This document shows positions 45,601 to 57,433 of a stretch of 64,000 nucleotides of DNA, piece by piece (within the stretch, counting starts at the first letter, position 1; every line of letters starts with the position of its first letter). The notes below the pieces were generated by a model. It ran no database searches, was not told the origin of the DNA, and saw only the letters and a list, made by a program, of their open reading frames with translations. A program made the translations under genes and the position numbers. The stretch comes from Carnegiea gigantea (Eukaryota; Streptophyta; Magnoliopsida; Caryophyllales; Cactaceae), in assembly GCA_029747015.1 (NCBI GenBank), contig JAKOGI010000334.1, forward strand, positions 20,001 to 84,000, read 5' to 3'.

Positions 45601-47020
45601 TACAAGGGCAACACAAGCTCAACCCAAGGCATGCTAAGTGGGTGGAATATCTTCAAGCTTTCCACTTTGTGATCCACCACAATTCTGGACACTTAAACAA
45701 GAGCGCGGATGCTTTGTCTAGGAGATATCTACTCCTCTCATCCCTTGATTCAAGAGTCCTTGGGTTTGAATTGATCAAAAAGTTGTACCCCAAAGATGAA
45801 GACTTCAAGGAGACCTTTGAAGTATGCTCGCGGCACCTCTACGGTCCATTTCACATTGAAGAGGGGTTCTTATTCAAAGGAAACCGGTTATGTGTTCCTA
45901 AAGGAGGTATTAGGGAGCTTTTGATTAAAGAAGTCCATAGAGGGGCTTTGGCCGGCCACTTTGGCATTGAGAAGACCTCACTCATGTTAAAGGAACACTA
46001 CTATTGGCCCAAGATAGCCAAGGATTTTGAGCATTATGTTAAAAGGTGTTCTACTTGTCAACTTGCCAAAAGCCATGTTTTACCTCAAGGTCTTTACTCA
46101 CTCTTACCAGTCCCACAAGCTCCTTGGGAGAATGTGAGTTTAGACTTCATTACCCGCCTTCCAAGGACACAAAAAAACAAGGACTCCATCATGGTGGTAG
46201 TTGATCGATTCTCCAAGATGGCACACTTTGTCTCATGCCATACCACTCATGATGCCACTCAAATTGCTAGCCTCTACTTCAAGGAGATTGTGAGTCTCCA
46301 TGGCATTCCCAAAAGTATGGTGTCCGACCGAGATAGCAAGTTCATGAGTCATTTTTGGCTCACTTTATGGAAGAAGATGAGCACTCATCTCAAATTTAAC
46401 ACCTCATGTCACCCCCAAATGGATGGCCAAATCGAGGTCACCAATAGGACCTTGGGTACATTGTTGAGGGTCCTAGCCAAGAAGAGCACAAAAGATTGGG
46501 ACGAGTTGCTTAGCCACGCCAAGTTTGCCTACAATCGAGTGCCAAGCAAAGCCACGGGTCTCTCTCCATTCCAAGTTGTCTATGGGTTCAACCCTTGTAC
46601 TCCTATTGACCTTACACCTCTCCCTACTCCAACCAAGTTTAGTTGGGAGGCCGAGAAGAGAGCAAAGGAATCCAAGAGCTCCATGCCCAACTGAGGGTTA
46701 AAATTGAGAGGTTCAATGATCAAACCAAGGATCGGGTAAACAAGCACCGCAAGGAAGTCCAATTCAAGCCCAGAGATTTAGTATGGATCCATCTAAGAAA
46801 AGAGAGATTTCCAAGCAAAAGAAGGTCCAAGCTTCTTCTACGTTCGGATGGCCCATTCAAGATCCTTGAAAGAGTCAATTCCAATGCATACAAGGTTGAC
46901 TTGCCCGGTGAGTATGGAGTATCCGCTACATTCAATGTAGCCGATTTGAGGCCCTACTTTGATGAAGAAGAAGAACTACCAAGTTTGAGGACAAACGCTT
47001 CCCACGCGGGGAAGGGATGA
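42687..47020 (+). pseudogene. Gag-pol polyprotein of the chromovirus-like element, nearly intact
   Basis: One long frame from ATG 42687. Gag core: VNIPEFEGKLDPDEFLDWLQ, then YASTWWANVLSKR. CCHC knuckle: CFRCQGLGHIASEC (about 43622-43665). Protease: IIDGGRCTNVAS (about 43900). [49 protein letters not shown] (about 44610-44980). RNase H: VECDASGVGIGAVLSQ. Integrase: H-H-C-C (HRGALAGHFG...CSTCQLAK), then VSLDFITRLPR, VSDRDSKF and IEVTNRTLGT (canonical catalytic Asp, Asp and Glu positions). Damage is small: stops at 42711, 42777, 44421 and 45078, and one single-base deletion near 46670 that shifts the last 115 codons. The element cannot be autonomous as read, but decay is limited compared with the Athila copies. 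Confidence 0.9.
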
Positions 47021-48151
47021 TGGGGATCAGCCCCAAGTGGTTCTTCTAGCTCAAGAGGTCATAAAGGCTTTCCAAGGGTTAGAAATCAATCAAGATGTAA
47101 TCACTTGCATTCTACCGGGTTCATCTTGCATATGGCCCGAATTTCTGACCTTAGTAGCCTAATGTCCTGGGCCCGTACGCCCAAAATTTTGGTGTTTCTG
47201 GAAAGCTTGGAGAGTTAGCTGCCCAACAAATCAAGTTTCATCCCATTTGGATGTCATTGCTCACCCAAACCCTTTGTTAAAACCAAACTATCCAAATTGT
47301 TTTTCCAGGTCAGATTATGCCCGGTTTTGGGAACCCAATTTCCCTAACCTAAAGTACTCCTAGCAACCTAGAATTTTGAAACATAGATCCCTTTTTGAGT
47401 TGGCTAAAAGGTTGGGAAAAGAAACCAAAGTCAAACATTCCCCAAGGAGGCTAAAAGAGAGGAAGCTTCTAAAGGTGCTTTTTAGAAGTTAGACTGCATT
47501 ATCTCACTTGTTCTACTTATAATTCCTGAACGGCTGCACCCACTGAGCTCCAAAAGTAGTCATATGAAAGAACACTTTCTAAGCTTTCTATTAAGGTATG
47601 TTGGAGCCAATTTGGGTAAGTAGAAAGGGAGATATGGCTGCTGAAAGTTGACCCTGCAAAACTGGAAAGCTACCAGCAACTGTCACCATCACCTTTTGTA
47701 CTTTTCTTGCTTTTTGTGCTTTCCCTTTTGTCTTGGTCTAATTGGCTTGGATTGTACCCCTTTTAATCTGAATTTTGAGGCTCCCTCCTATATAAGGGGC
47801 CTTTAGGAATGTAAGAAGGCAGCTTGAACATTTATACAAATGAAATTGAGTGTTATACTCCCTCTTGAAATTCCTAGTTGCCTTAACTTGAATTGGCTAG
47901 TTCAAGTGGTGTTCTTCTAGGTTCCTTTTCTTGCTTATGGTGGTGATTAAATTCTGTATCCATAAGTGAAGAAGGAACAGCCCAACTTCTTCTCTAGGTG
48001 GCGCCATGGGCTTATCCTAGACAAGAGGGTTGCATTCTATCTTCCAAGACCGGTTTGAGCTACTTGTTCTATTCGGTTTTTCTTGTTATTGTTTTCGATC
48101 TTTTCCATTCTTATATCCTCATTCTTGACATCCCCTTGGCTTCATACATCA
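47018..48151 (+). repeat. 3' LTR of the chromovirus-like element
   Basis: Starts TGATGGGGATCAG and ends TTCATACATCA before the AGGTG duplication. It has a 10-bp tandem extra (AAGCTTTCTA, about 47580) absent from the 5' LTR, and a TATATAAGG box near 47789. Confidence 0.9.
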
Positions 48152-48583
48152 AGGTGGGGATAAGGGGAGTGGCAAAGATTGAAATGGCGGCAGTGGTGGG
48201 GGAGGAGGTGGTGATAGTGGTGAAAATAAAGGGGATGAAGGGTCAGATGAATCCAATGCTAAGAAGGGCAAGGCTCTTTTTATGTCCCAGAAGTTCACCC
48301 TGGCCTATGCTGCCCTAGTTGGACTAGGAGGTTTGTTGGGCTACTTGAAGAGTGGGAGTAAGAAGTCTTTAGCATTTGGCAGGCTCTCAGCCTTGCTGCT
48401 ATAATATGTCTACACTGAGCTTCCAAAATGACCAGTCTTTGCTTCAGCAGTCGGGCTTGGCCTTTCTGCTGCCCTTCTTGTGGTGATGGGCTTGCAGTTC
48501 AAGAATTCCCAATAGGTGTTGTCTCCCTTGTGTCGCTGATAATGACTGGCGGCTGCATTCATGGAATTATGAAAACACACTGA

Positions 48584-50343
48584 GATCTAGAGGGCCCTAT
48601 ACTCATATTACATAGCTATTAAGGTGTTTGGGATGAGTTTGGTATGATTTTGGTACTCATAAACGGAATTTTCTTTCTGTAAGACATGCTACGAGGTTAT
48701 TATGTAGTTTTCTGGGTGCTGTTTGCTGATTTTCTGTTGGTGGGATTTTTCTTGAAGGAGTCCTATTGCGTTTTCTGTGGTGTAAATTTGCTTGGTTAGA
48801 CTTAGAGAGTAAAGCAACTAATTTCAGCCCTGTTTCTTGAATCCACTGAGCTAAAGCCCAATTGCAGGTCATGTTCGCAGGAAGTAATAACGTTTGTTTT
48901 GGGTGTTGTTCCTTGATCAAGTTTAGGTTGAGACTCCAAGAAGCTCGGCCATGAATGATGTAAGCTATACATGGCTTTTGAGTTAACAGAAGTGCATTTA
49001 CATGTTTTAATCTTTGAGGAGCCAGATTGAGATGCTTTAGGTATATGATAGAATTAGTGGGTTACACGTGGCATAATTGACCTATTAAAGTTTACATATA
49101 AAATTGATTTTAATGAAAACTTTCAAATTAACCCAACTTGAGATTTGAAGTAATTTGAGGTTGGTCTAATTTGTCATATATCCAAATCCATGTTGGCCTA
49201 ATGCAAATTGGAAGTGATTTGATAATGGCCTATCCCACAATAAGCATCATATAAGAAGGAGACATTTGCGCTTATATTAAGTATAATTGATTATGATCTT
49301 GACTGTAGAACCTAGCTTGTTATTTGTCACATATGGTCCAAAATTAAATAAAACTAAATATTCCTAAAAATTCTAGACAAATTCATGCAAACAAACCATA
49401 TATCTATTTGCCAATCCAAAAATTATTTGACTATACACAAGATAAATAACCTGTTTCAAGCTCAAAGTTTCAAATCCAAATCCAATACTTCAAAAATCTT
49501 GCCATTGGGCGGGGTGGAGGGTTTGATGTAGTACTCTTACCCGTGAATTGCAAGATTACATAGAAATTGGTCCAGATTGACCTTAGACTTAAAAACCGTA
49601 GATTATCTAATACTCCACAGAAACGAAGTAGAGAAAATTTAGAGATATGTTTTGCTTTAGTTCGTACAATTCAAAATGAAAAAATAATTCGTACAATTTA
49701 GTTAGGATCTTAGATCACAGAGAGTTGGCCATTTGATTTGGTTATGGTTTTTCGGTTGCAGTAGAGTAATTTTGGTTGTCGTTTTTAGTGTCGTGTTTGT
49801 ATGCAGGTAGTACATATATTTGGGAAGAGACATTATTTGTCTACCTCTATTTGTTAAGATATAGTACCTTTTCCTGCTTTGTTGTACTTATATTTACGTA
49901 ATTACGGCTACCAGATTTATTAATATTTCTTAATTCATTTTCTGACGCGTATCTCTAATTTCTGTCATTACATATTTTTATAAAATCATTCCTTTATAAA
50001 ATGTTTTCACGAAATTTGTTCTGTGGGTCTCTTGATTGCCTACATTTGAATCTCTCTAAACTCCGTGAAAATGAGACGTACACTGAAAGGTGGTGGTGGT
50101 GTTATTATATTCGCAACTCAAACTTGGGCTGGCTAAAATTCCCAAGGTATATGAACCGCACAAAAATATATGTGGTGGAGCTCTTTTTGCACAATATATT
50201 CGCGCCACAAGACAAGCATAAGCTCTGATTTGCCAGTGTGTAAAAAGGCAAAAACCATACAGAAGAAAACTTGTAAATAGCTTTAATTTTGCAAATTATG
50301 GGGAGAGAAGCATCAGCTCAACTCTTGATTGATATATCTATCA
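48584..50343. other. Spacer between FAX2-like relic and the chloroplast gene
   Basis: No gene recognised on either strand. AT-rich with frequent stops; it presumably contains the former 3' flank of the FAX2-like gene and the promoter of the gene at 50344. No convincing TATA box could be singled out. Confidence 0.45.
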
Positions 50344-52818
50344 ATGTCGGCCTTAAATATTACGATTGCTAGTGTCACCAAGCCTTTGTTTGGGAATAAT
50401 TATAATTGCCCTAAACCTAATTTCATCCCCAAAAGCAAGGAACTTTGCAAGCTCAACTGCCCACCATCATTCTACTTGTTCAGGGCAGCCATTGCAGTTG
50501 CTGCCCAATCAGAAGGAACACAAGGCAGAATTTCAGGGGAGGAGAAACAAGATTACTCTGATTCTTCTGAATCTGAATCTGGTGTTACGGCTGGTATGTT
50601 GTAATTTGCAATTGCCGTTTGAGGTTTAGGTTTTGGTTGATTTGATCATCTATTGAATTGAATTTGAACCCCTCTTTGTGTAATTTGGAAACATTGTTGG
50701 CTTGTTGCTGTTGCATGTGTAATTGATCATCCCAACTTTTGGGGCATATGATGAGCTTAATTGAATGGTTTATCAAGTCAGTCATATTCATTGCTAGGTA
50801 GCTGAAAAAGTTTCTATTCAACTTTTGTAGTTTGATTTGAAGTATAAGTTCTCACTAGAATAGTCCTCCACTTAGAGTGGTATGCTGTTTTCACTATGTT
50901 ACCTTTCCACGATTATTTGTTGTGAAATATCATGTCATTGAAATGTTGTTCAATATTGGTTACCGAAGAAATTACTGTTGGAAATTTTCCAAGTTTTGGA
51001 TTATGGTCTTGAAATTATAATTTCCCACTATGTTCTCTGTTTGAGCAGTCGGTTGTTGAAGCCTTTTTTTTGTTTTTGTTTTTTTTTGTGGCCCCCTTTT
51101 GTTTGGATAATGCGCAAAAAGCGAGTAAAATACTACAGGGGGAAGAAATTGAACTTGACACTTAATGTACCAAAACTTTCCTGTCGTAATTTGTTGGCCA
51201 AGAGTGGCCCAAGACAGGCATATCATTACTTTTTGTGGAACAAGTGCAACCGAAACCGACCTCCTTTCCTAGCCTTGCGACTCTCGGATTCCTGAGGCTG
51301 CGGCAATAGTTTGCCGAGAGATCATCATATGCTCCCAGAAATTCCATGTCAGTTATGCGTCTGCATCTGTCGTGTGTTTGATTTTGAGGTTTAAACTTGT
51401 TAGGGTGGGATTACCCCTGATGAAAATATCAGGTGTCAAGTAAACAAAAGAAGGAACAGGATGGTGACTTTGTACTTCCGAGAGTATGTGTTCATGTAAT
51501 AGTTGAATCTTACCATGGTTTCCAACATTGTTAACTTCTTGCCCTGTTTTATGAATCTCTTGTCAAACAAGTAATGCTGCATTTTGACCAAATGTTCCAT
51601 ATCCTATGATTCAATTAATTTTATTGTGTATTTTGCAAAAATGCAGTTTCTCCCACCTCTTTTCCGGGAGGGATGAGTTAGGTTGTGACAAGCAATGTAA
51701 AAGTTTGTTAAAACCTTTGGCATACTAACTTCACATGGAATGCAAAGAGGCTTATTTAAAGGGAAAAAAAAAAACATTGTGGAAATCCAATTAAACATAT
51801 TTTGGAATGCTAAGCTGGCTGCCTAAGCTTTGGTCTAATGATTTACTTGAACTCCATGTCCGGGAAAAGGATTGTTCCCATCTGCAAGGGCACGGCTGGA
51901 TCTCTTGGAGCAACTCACCTCATCATCAGCCAGTTCATCCACTGCTGCTGCTGGTATGTAAACTTCCAACTCTCCAATGAGTGATGATTACAAAAAACAT
52001 GTTATTGTTTCTCATTTCTCTGTAGACTGATCAAGTATGGGGCATATGATCTGCTGTGCTCATTGGCTGTACCATAATTGAATTTGAAGTTAGAAGGTTT
52101 GCAGATTTTTAGTTGATTCTTGAAAATTAAAATCTGTCTGCTTTTTGAGATGCTCAAAAGTTATCTGGACAATTTTAGTTTCCTAGCTTCATATTGTGAT
52201 GGGTTGAAGCAAAATCCCTTGGTGTTTGTCTTATACTTTGATCTGGAGTTTTATGATGTAGCAGTTTTTAAATATATGTTCCAATGGAACACTGCCCTTT
52301 TATAATTATGGGAGTGAGGTTGCATATGTTCGGACCCATATTCCCTCCTAGCACCTGGATAGCACTTGGCGTATTATCTGCCATCATTTGGTTTCTTGGA
52401 GAGAATCTATAAAGCTTATAGGAGAATATGAAATATGGTGTAAAATTATGATATGGAATTAACGAAACCAGTTACATGGTGGTTCAAATTCATGATTATT
52501 TTCAACTTGCCAGATCAAGGTTATGAGAGCGATTCTGGTTCAGTTGGGAAAAGAACGATAAGAGAGCAGCTTGCCCAGATAGGAGGTGATCGAGATGATG
52601 ATTTCGGCATTCCATTGGGAAGGAATTTGAAGAAAGTGAGCCCTAAGTTCTTGACAATATCTCAGAAAAGGAACATCCGAAGACAAGCCTACCTTGATCA
52701 AGTGTCTCAGAGGAATGATTCTGTTTTCTTTGCCACAATTGGAGCCTTTGTAATCCTCCCGCCGGTTGTAATACTTGGAATTGCTATTGTAACTGGCTAT
52801 GTACAACTCTTTCCATGA
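50344..52818 (+). CDS. Predicted chloroplast membrane protein of unknown function, three exons
   Basis: Exons 50344-50593, 51870-51953 and 52514-52818 join in frame, both introns in phase 1 with GT-AG ends (donors GTATGT; the second acceptor TTGCCAG is good, the first AAAAG is poor in pyrimidines). The product is 212 residues. Residues 1-55 are rich in Ser, Asn and Lys and poor in acids, like a plastid transit peptide (MSALNITIASVTKPLF). An acidic/Ser-rich stretch (SDSSESESG) follows, then GLFPSARARLDLLEQL. Next is a charged conserved block (KRTIREQLAQIGGDRDDDF, SQKRNIRRQAYLDQVSQRN). At the C-terminus is one hydrophobic segment (VFFATIGAFVILPPVVILGI and on to GYVQLFP) that could span the membrane once or form a hairpin around PP. 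It has no stops or frameshifts, the only intact host gene here. I do not recognise a named family. Location is inferred from the N-terminus. Confidence 0.78.
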
Positions 52819-53079
52819 TAATATAATAGAATATTCAAATTTTAGTTGGTAGTTTTCTTCCCGTCACTGCATGTAATGTCGCCGCCGCTCAGCTTGTTTT
52901 GAGGAGAGAATTTTACATATTCCAGTCGCGTTATACCATCATAAAAGTGAGTTATCTATCAAAATTTCAGTTATTCTTCTTTTTCTGTTTGTCTGTTGGG
53001 TATTGCAAGGATATCATACATTACATATAGTGAAATATAATCTGCTTATCTAAGTTTATAGTCATCTGAACCTGATCTT

Positions 53080-56039
53080 TACTTACCGTCTTAAATATAC
53101 AATACAAAAGAGCAGTGTCTAAAAGAAAAACATTGTTCCAAAATCAGATAAGTGTCTACTACAGTATTGTTTCCCTTGCTTAAAGAGCTTATTAATATTG
53201 AGCTATCCGTCCAAAATTCGATTGTTGACCATCCTTGTTGAACAGCCAGGGCTAGAAGCCTTTTTTGCTTCCAGAGCTATGGCCACCATCCTTGAGTTGC
53301 ATATCAGTCTTTCATGACACGTCATTAAGGTCGATTTGCCTCTCCTTGCGTGAATGGCGACTCCTTTCCATCGTTGCTTTTTGATCCATACACCAACAAT
53401 TTGGATGATTCCTCTTGGATATAAATTATTATGTTCCCATGCCACAGTGGTTATCCTTTGTTCTTGTGGACTGAAACTGAGGTGTCGTTTGACAATTTAT
53501 CCCCTCCTGGGCGACAAAGCTTGATAGTGTGCATAAGTTGGTATGTAGTATTTCGATCATCTCTAATGGATTCCTGGGAGCCTTCTGGAATAGTACTAGA
53601 TTTCAGAAGATCCAAATACTCCATACTACGGCCACGAAAATATGTACTCCCATGTGAAATGAGGTATTGAATTCGATTAAGCAAAAGTACTCAGTCGCAG
53701 ATCCTTGGGTCCATGGGACATTTGGATTAGTATCAACCTTGATTGCCAATGGTGAGACCCACCAGAGTAGCTGAGATAGCCAATAATCTTTGAACATGTG
53801 ACGCATCGACTCTTCAAAGTTCTCACATAACAAACAGTCGAACCATTGACATCACTTTCTGATGCGTCTGTTACTTCCGGTAGACAGGGCATTGCAAAGC
53901 GCCTTCATTATTAGGATTTTCCAGCAGGTTAGAATTTGAAGAGCCTACAAAACTTTCCACATTTTGGCTACTCTATATTCAGTGTCGGACTTGTTACAGC
54001 TCATTAGCCATCGATACCCTGACTTGACATTGTACTCCCCTTTGTCACTCAGGGGTCAATATAACCTACCTGGTTTTTTTGTTGGCCTCATATGTTGCTA
54101 GAGGATATTTCACACTCCTTTTTGGGGACATAAGGATCTGAGTATCCCTATATCCAACCCTATTTTGGATTCATTGAACAAATCCGACGCAGGTCAGCCT
54201 TCCCATGGAGTAAAGTTTACCTATGGTCGTATCATTGCTGCACCACCTATCTTCAAGCACTCGAACTGTGCGTCTGTTCCTTAAATGCCATGTTAGTCCT
54301 TATTTAAATTTAGCAGCCGTTCTAGCTAAGCCCATATGTCCCCACGAAGTATTGTGTTCTCTACAACCATTATATGCGATGTTGACAGGAGAATGAGTAC
54401 CATATTTGCCACGACAGATCTTAGCTTTCAATAAGTGGACTTTCAAATGAATCCATCATGCTTGCCTTAATAATAATGTGTAGTTCCATGCTACTAGATC
54501 CCGTATCCCCAATCCCCCTTGGGCTCATGATTGTTGGCACTGCTCCTTAATCCAATGGATAGAGGGATTGCCTTCTGAGTTTGACCCCCAAAAAAAAAAA
54601 AAATTTCATAACCATAGAGGGGATTTTCCGAAGGATAATTGTTGAGACTTGGCACTTTGAGAGTACATGTTGGCATAATGATCCAATTATATTGTTTACA
54701 CAAGTAGTAGTTGACCTGCCGGGAGAAGAAATTTTGTCTTCCATCCTTTTAGTTTCCTTTGAACTCTTTCTACCAGGAAGTTAAACTCATGCGTCTTAAA
54801 CTTCTCAGAATTCACAGGTGCTTCGAGGTATTTCCTAAAGGATGTTGTAGCTTTCATCATGAAGGTGTCATGTAGTAGGCTTTTATCTTCTTCCCACGCA
54901 TTCATGGAAATAAACATCAATGATTTAGCCGTATTTATAACATCCCCTGAAGCCATACAAAATTCGTTGATGATGCATGTTCTGGCACTAATGTAGCTGA
55001 ATTAGTGGGAAGAAAACTGTATCATCAACAAATAGTAAGTGATTAACAGGTGGGGGGTCTTTGGATATTTTGACACCCTGGCATTGCCAGCACTCTTGGG
55101 CTTGAATTAATAGATTTGATAGGACTTTAATGCATAAAATAAAGACATATGGAGATAAAGGATCACCTTGTTGTATTCCTGACATGGGCTTAAATAAAGG
55201 AGACGGCTTACCATTAATCAAAATTGAATAGGAGACAGTTGCGATGCTTTCCATAATTAGGGAAACCCATAACTCATGGAAGCCAACTTACCTTAAAATT
55301 GCCTCAATGAAATCCCATTTCAGGCCATCATAGACCTTGTTGAGGTCTATCTTGATAGCTGCAACTAGAGGCCCACGTTGTTTATGCTTTGTATAGTGAA
55401 GGAGTTTATGAAATTGTACGAAACTATCTCCAATGAGTCTTCCTGGTACAAAAGCATTCTAGTGTGGGCCAACTATTGTGGGTATGACTTTCTTGAGGCA
55501 ACTAGATATGCATTTGAAATCCCTTTGTAAATAACATTGCCGAGACAGATCAGATGATACTGACTGAAGGATTCTGAGATAAAAATCTTAAGAATCAGAC
55601 AAATAAAAGTATGATTAATTTGCTTCAAAATCCTCCCTGAGTGGAGTGATTATAGGACCACCTTAAAGACATCAGAGCATGTGTCAAAATTTATGATGGA
55701 ATAGAGCAGGGATGCCATCTGGCCCAGCAGACTTCCATCTGTTCATACTGAAAAAGGTTGACCTCACTTCTTCTTCGGTAAATGGTTGGGATAGCCATTC
55801 TATGTCATCCTGTGTTAGTCGCTTGCGAAACCTTGAGGCAACACTTGTGGCATGCTAGTTTCTGCATGTATCAATTGAGGATTGAAAAGAGCAGAGAAAG
55901 TGCTGAAAATACTGAACAGCGTGAGAAGTTAATTCTTCTTGATCTGTGATCCATCTGCCATCATCAGCTTTGCATCCCTGGACATGATTATGTGAGGGTC
56001 TCTCTTTTGCATAACTAAAGAAAAACTTGGTCATATTAT
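53080..56039 (-). pseudogene. LINE ORF2 reverse transcriptase to RNase H part (decayed)
   Basis: Minus strand, in order: FFFSYAKERPSHNHVQG (region before RT, 56039-55900); RWKSAGPDGIPALF (the K.PGPDG.PA block, about 55720); GRLIGDSFVQFHKLLHYTK and AAIKIDLNKVYDGLKWDF (about 55330-55440); GIQQGDPLSPYVFILC (about 55160); HLLFVDDTVFF with the FxDD catalytic pair (about 55010-55040). Further left, a Cys/His segment near 53760-53900 and an RNase H-like stretch (LALAVQQGWSTIEFWTDSS, about 53200-53270) complete a plant L1-type ORF2. Several stops and shifts are present. Confidence 0.78.
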
Positions 56040-56770
56040 TGTTGGAAAGTAGATGCAATGACTGAAACGCACAGGGTTGGTTAAACCGAGTCGTGGTAGA
56101 GAACCACTGCCTTAAAAGCGATTACGGCTCGACTATGGTGCAAATCGTATTAGCCGGTCGCTCCCCAAGGTTAACTCAGTAACTCTCAGACGTGTGCACT
56201 TTGCGGCTAAGAGGTTGAGGTATGCAATCTTAATACCCAGAAGGAAGAAGACAGGAGAAGTGAAGAGGAAGAAGTGGATGGTTTTCTGTGTGTTCTCAAT
56301 GCACAGGGGAACCACGTATTTATAGTGAGATAATAGCGGTTGAAGGGCTTAAGAAAAACAGGAAAACAGCAGCAGTTACGGCAACAGCAATGATGGAGGC
56401 AGAAGATAAGCAGCTTGTAGAAAACTGCAACTGAAATTAAGGGGAGAGCGGATTATCGGGAGGAACATAATAAACGGAGGCGAGAATCGTGGATGCAATC
56501 CGTTATACAAAAAATAAAACGGATTCTTCCAAAAACAATCAACCCACGCGCGCACCACGCCCAGCCCGGACGGGACGGGCGGGCGGCGGCGGTGCGCGCG
56601 CGTGTGGTTTCCCAGTGGCCCCCTCATACCCTTAAAACATGCCTTGATCTTATTCAATTGGGACAAGGAGGAGTAGGAGTATAAGAACCCTTTTCTCCTT
56701 CTTTCCAAGTTCTATGTGGGACAAGAAGAAATAGAGAAGAAAAAGTAGCTTGTTGCCATTACTTCCAACA
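56040..56770 (-). repeat. 3' LTR of the copia element
   Basis: 731 bp, matching the other LTR. It has a 15-bp extra stretch (GGCGAGAATCGTGGA region, about 56480) and a few substitutions in the GC-rich block. The TATAAATA box is at 56317-56324. Confidence 0.9.
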
Positions 56771-57433
56771 ATCCCCCACTAATGGCATACAAGATAAGAG
56801 AGGAAAGAATTTCTGGGCGATTAGGGGTCAGATACTTAGATGTCAATTTCTTTCGATTTGAATTGACACATTAGTGATGTGAGGCAACAAACAAGTAATT
56901 TACAAGTGAGCTAAGTCTTGAACTTGTAAACCTTGATTGAGACCCCCACAACACATATCAACCCCTTAAGGAAAAACACATACCTCGCGATAACAACACA
57001 GGCGCCTTTTAGGCCATGCGCGTACCTTGGGTCTCATAGGTGCTCTAGAGAGAAAACCTGAATTTCTCATAGAAGGCGGCCAAACCTTCACACCTACGTA
57101 GGTAATTTCATCAAGTCTATCTTTGATATAGACCACCATAGCAATGGCTATGAAATTATTAAGAATATAATACAGTTAAACCTCACAAGTTTTCCATGCA
57201 ATGAATAAATTAAGTGCTTCTCAATAGCACCCCCCACAATAGGTATAACTACACCAAGAGCGTAAGCTCGTTTTTCAAGTAAAATGGGATGAATCCATCA
57301 AGTGCTTTTCTATAGCACCACCTTGGAAGGCTATGGATTCATTATTGTGCCGTTCTATAGCACAGGCATTATCACACGTCATAGGGATGGGAATGTAGTG
57401 CATCTTAGAGGTTAGCATGGCTTCGTTTGACCG
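56771..57433 (-). other. 3' untranslated region of the copia element
   Basis: Lies between the pol stop and the 3' LTR on the minus strand and contains short repeats of the CTATAGCACC kind (about 57310-57365). The purine tract adjoins the LTR at 56771-56780. Confidence 0.6.

Larger units (their letters stand above)
41286..48151 (+). mobile_element. Ty3/gypsy chromovirus-like LTR retrotransposon, full length
   Basis: Two LTRs of about 1.13 kb, a tRNA-iMet primer site, a gag-pol region in protease-RT-RNaseH-integrase order and a purine tract (CGCGGGGAAGGGA) before the 3' LTR. The target duplication AGGTG is exact (41281-41285 and 48152-48156). The integrase C-terminus (RSKLLLRSDGPFKILERVN, SATFNVADLRPYF) is chromovirus-like. 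No canonical chromodomain follows, which would suit the CRM lineage, but the lineage call is inference. Total length is 6,866 bp. Confidence 0.92.
40973..48583 (+). pseudogene. FAX2-like chloroplast fatty acid exporter, split by a retrotransposon
   Basis: The first part (40973-41285) encodes a Ser-rich plastid-type N-terminus (MANLITGSQSSLLFPQ...) ending DVKPDSTTGG. The second (48152-48583) continues in frame with a Gly-rich linker. The Tmemb_14 domain of FAX proteins follows: SQKFTLAYAALVGLGGLLGY, YLKSGSKKSLAFG, VYTELP, VFASAVGLGLSAALLVVMG, and after a small deletion GVVSLVSLIMTGGCIHGIM. FAX proteins export fatty acids across the plastid inner envelope; this subgroup has a Gly-rich N-terminal region. 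A 6.9-kb Ty3/gypsy element interrupts it with duplication AGGTG. Further stops in the second part (TGA after SGKD, TAA after SALLL, TGA after TELPK, TAG before the deletion) mean it would be dead even without the insertion. The coding part shows no intron, so a processed copy is possible. Confidence 0.85.

Noticed and set aside
56376..56708. Frame of about 110 codons in the copia LTR, with its twin at 61854-62171
   Set aside because: Conserved only because the LTRs are near-identical; it crosses the GC-rich block and differs in length between copies. No known domain.
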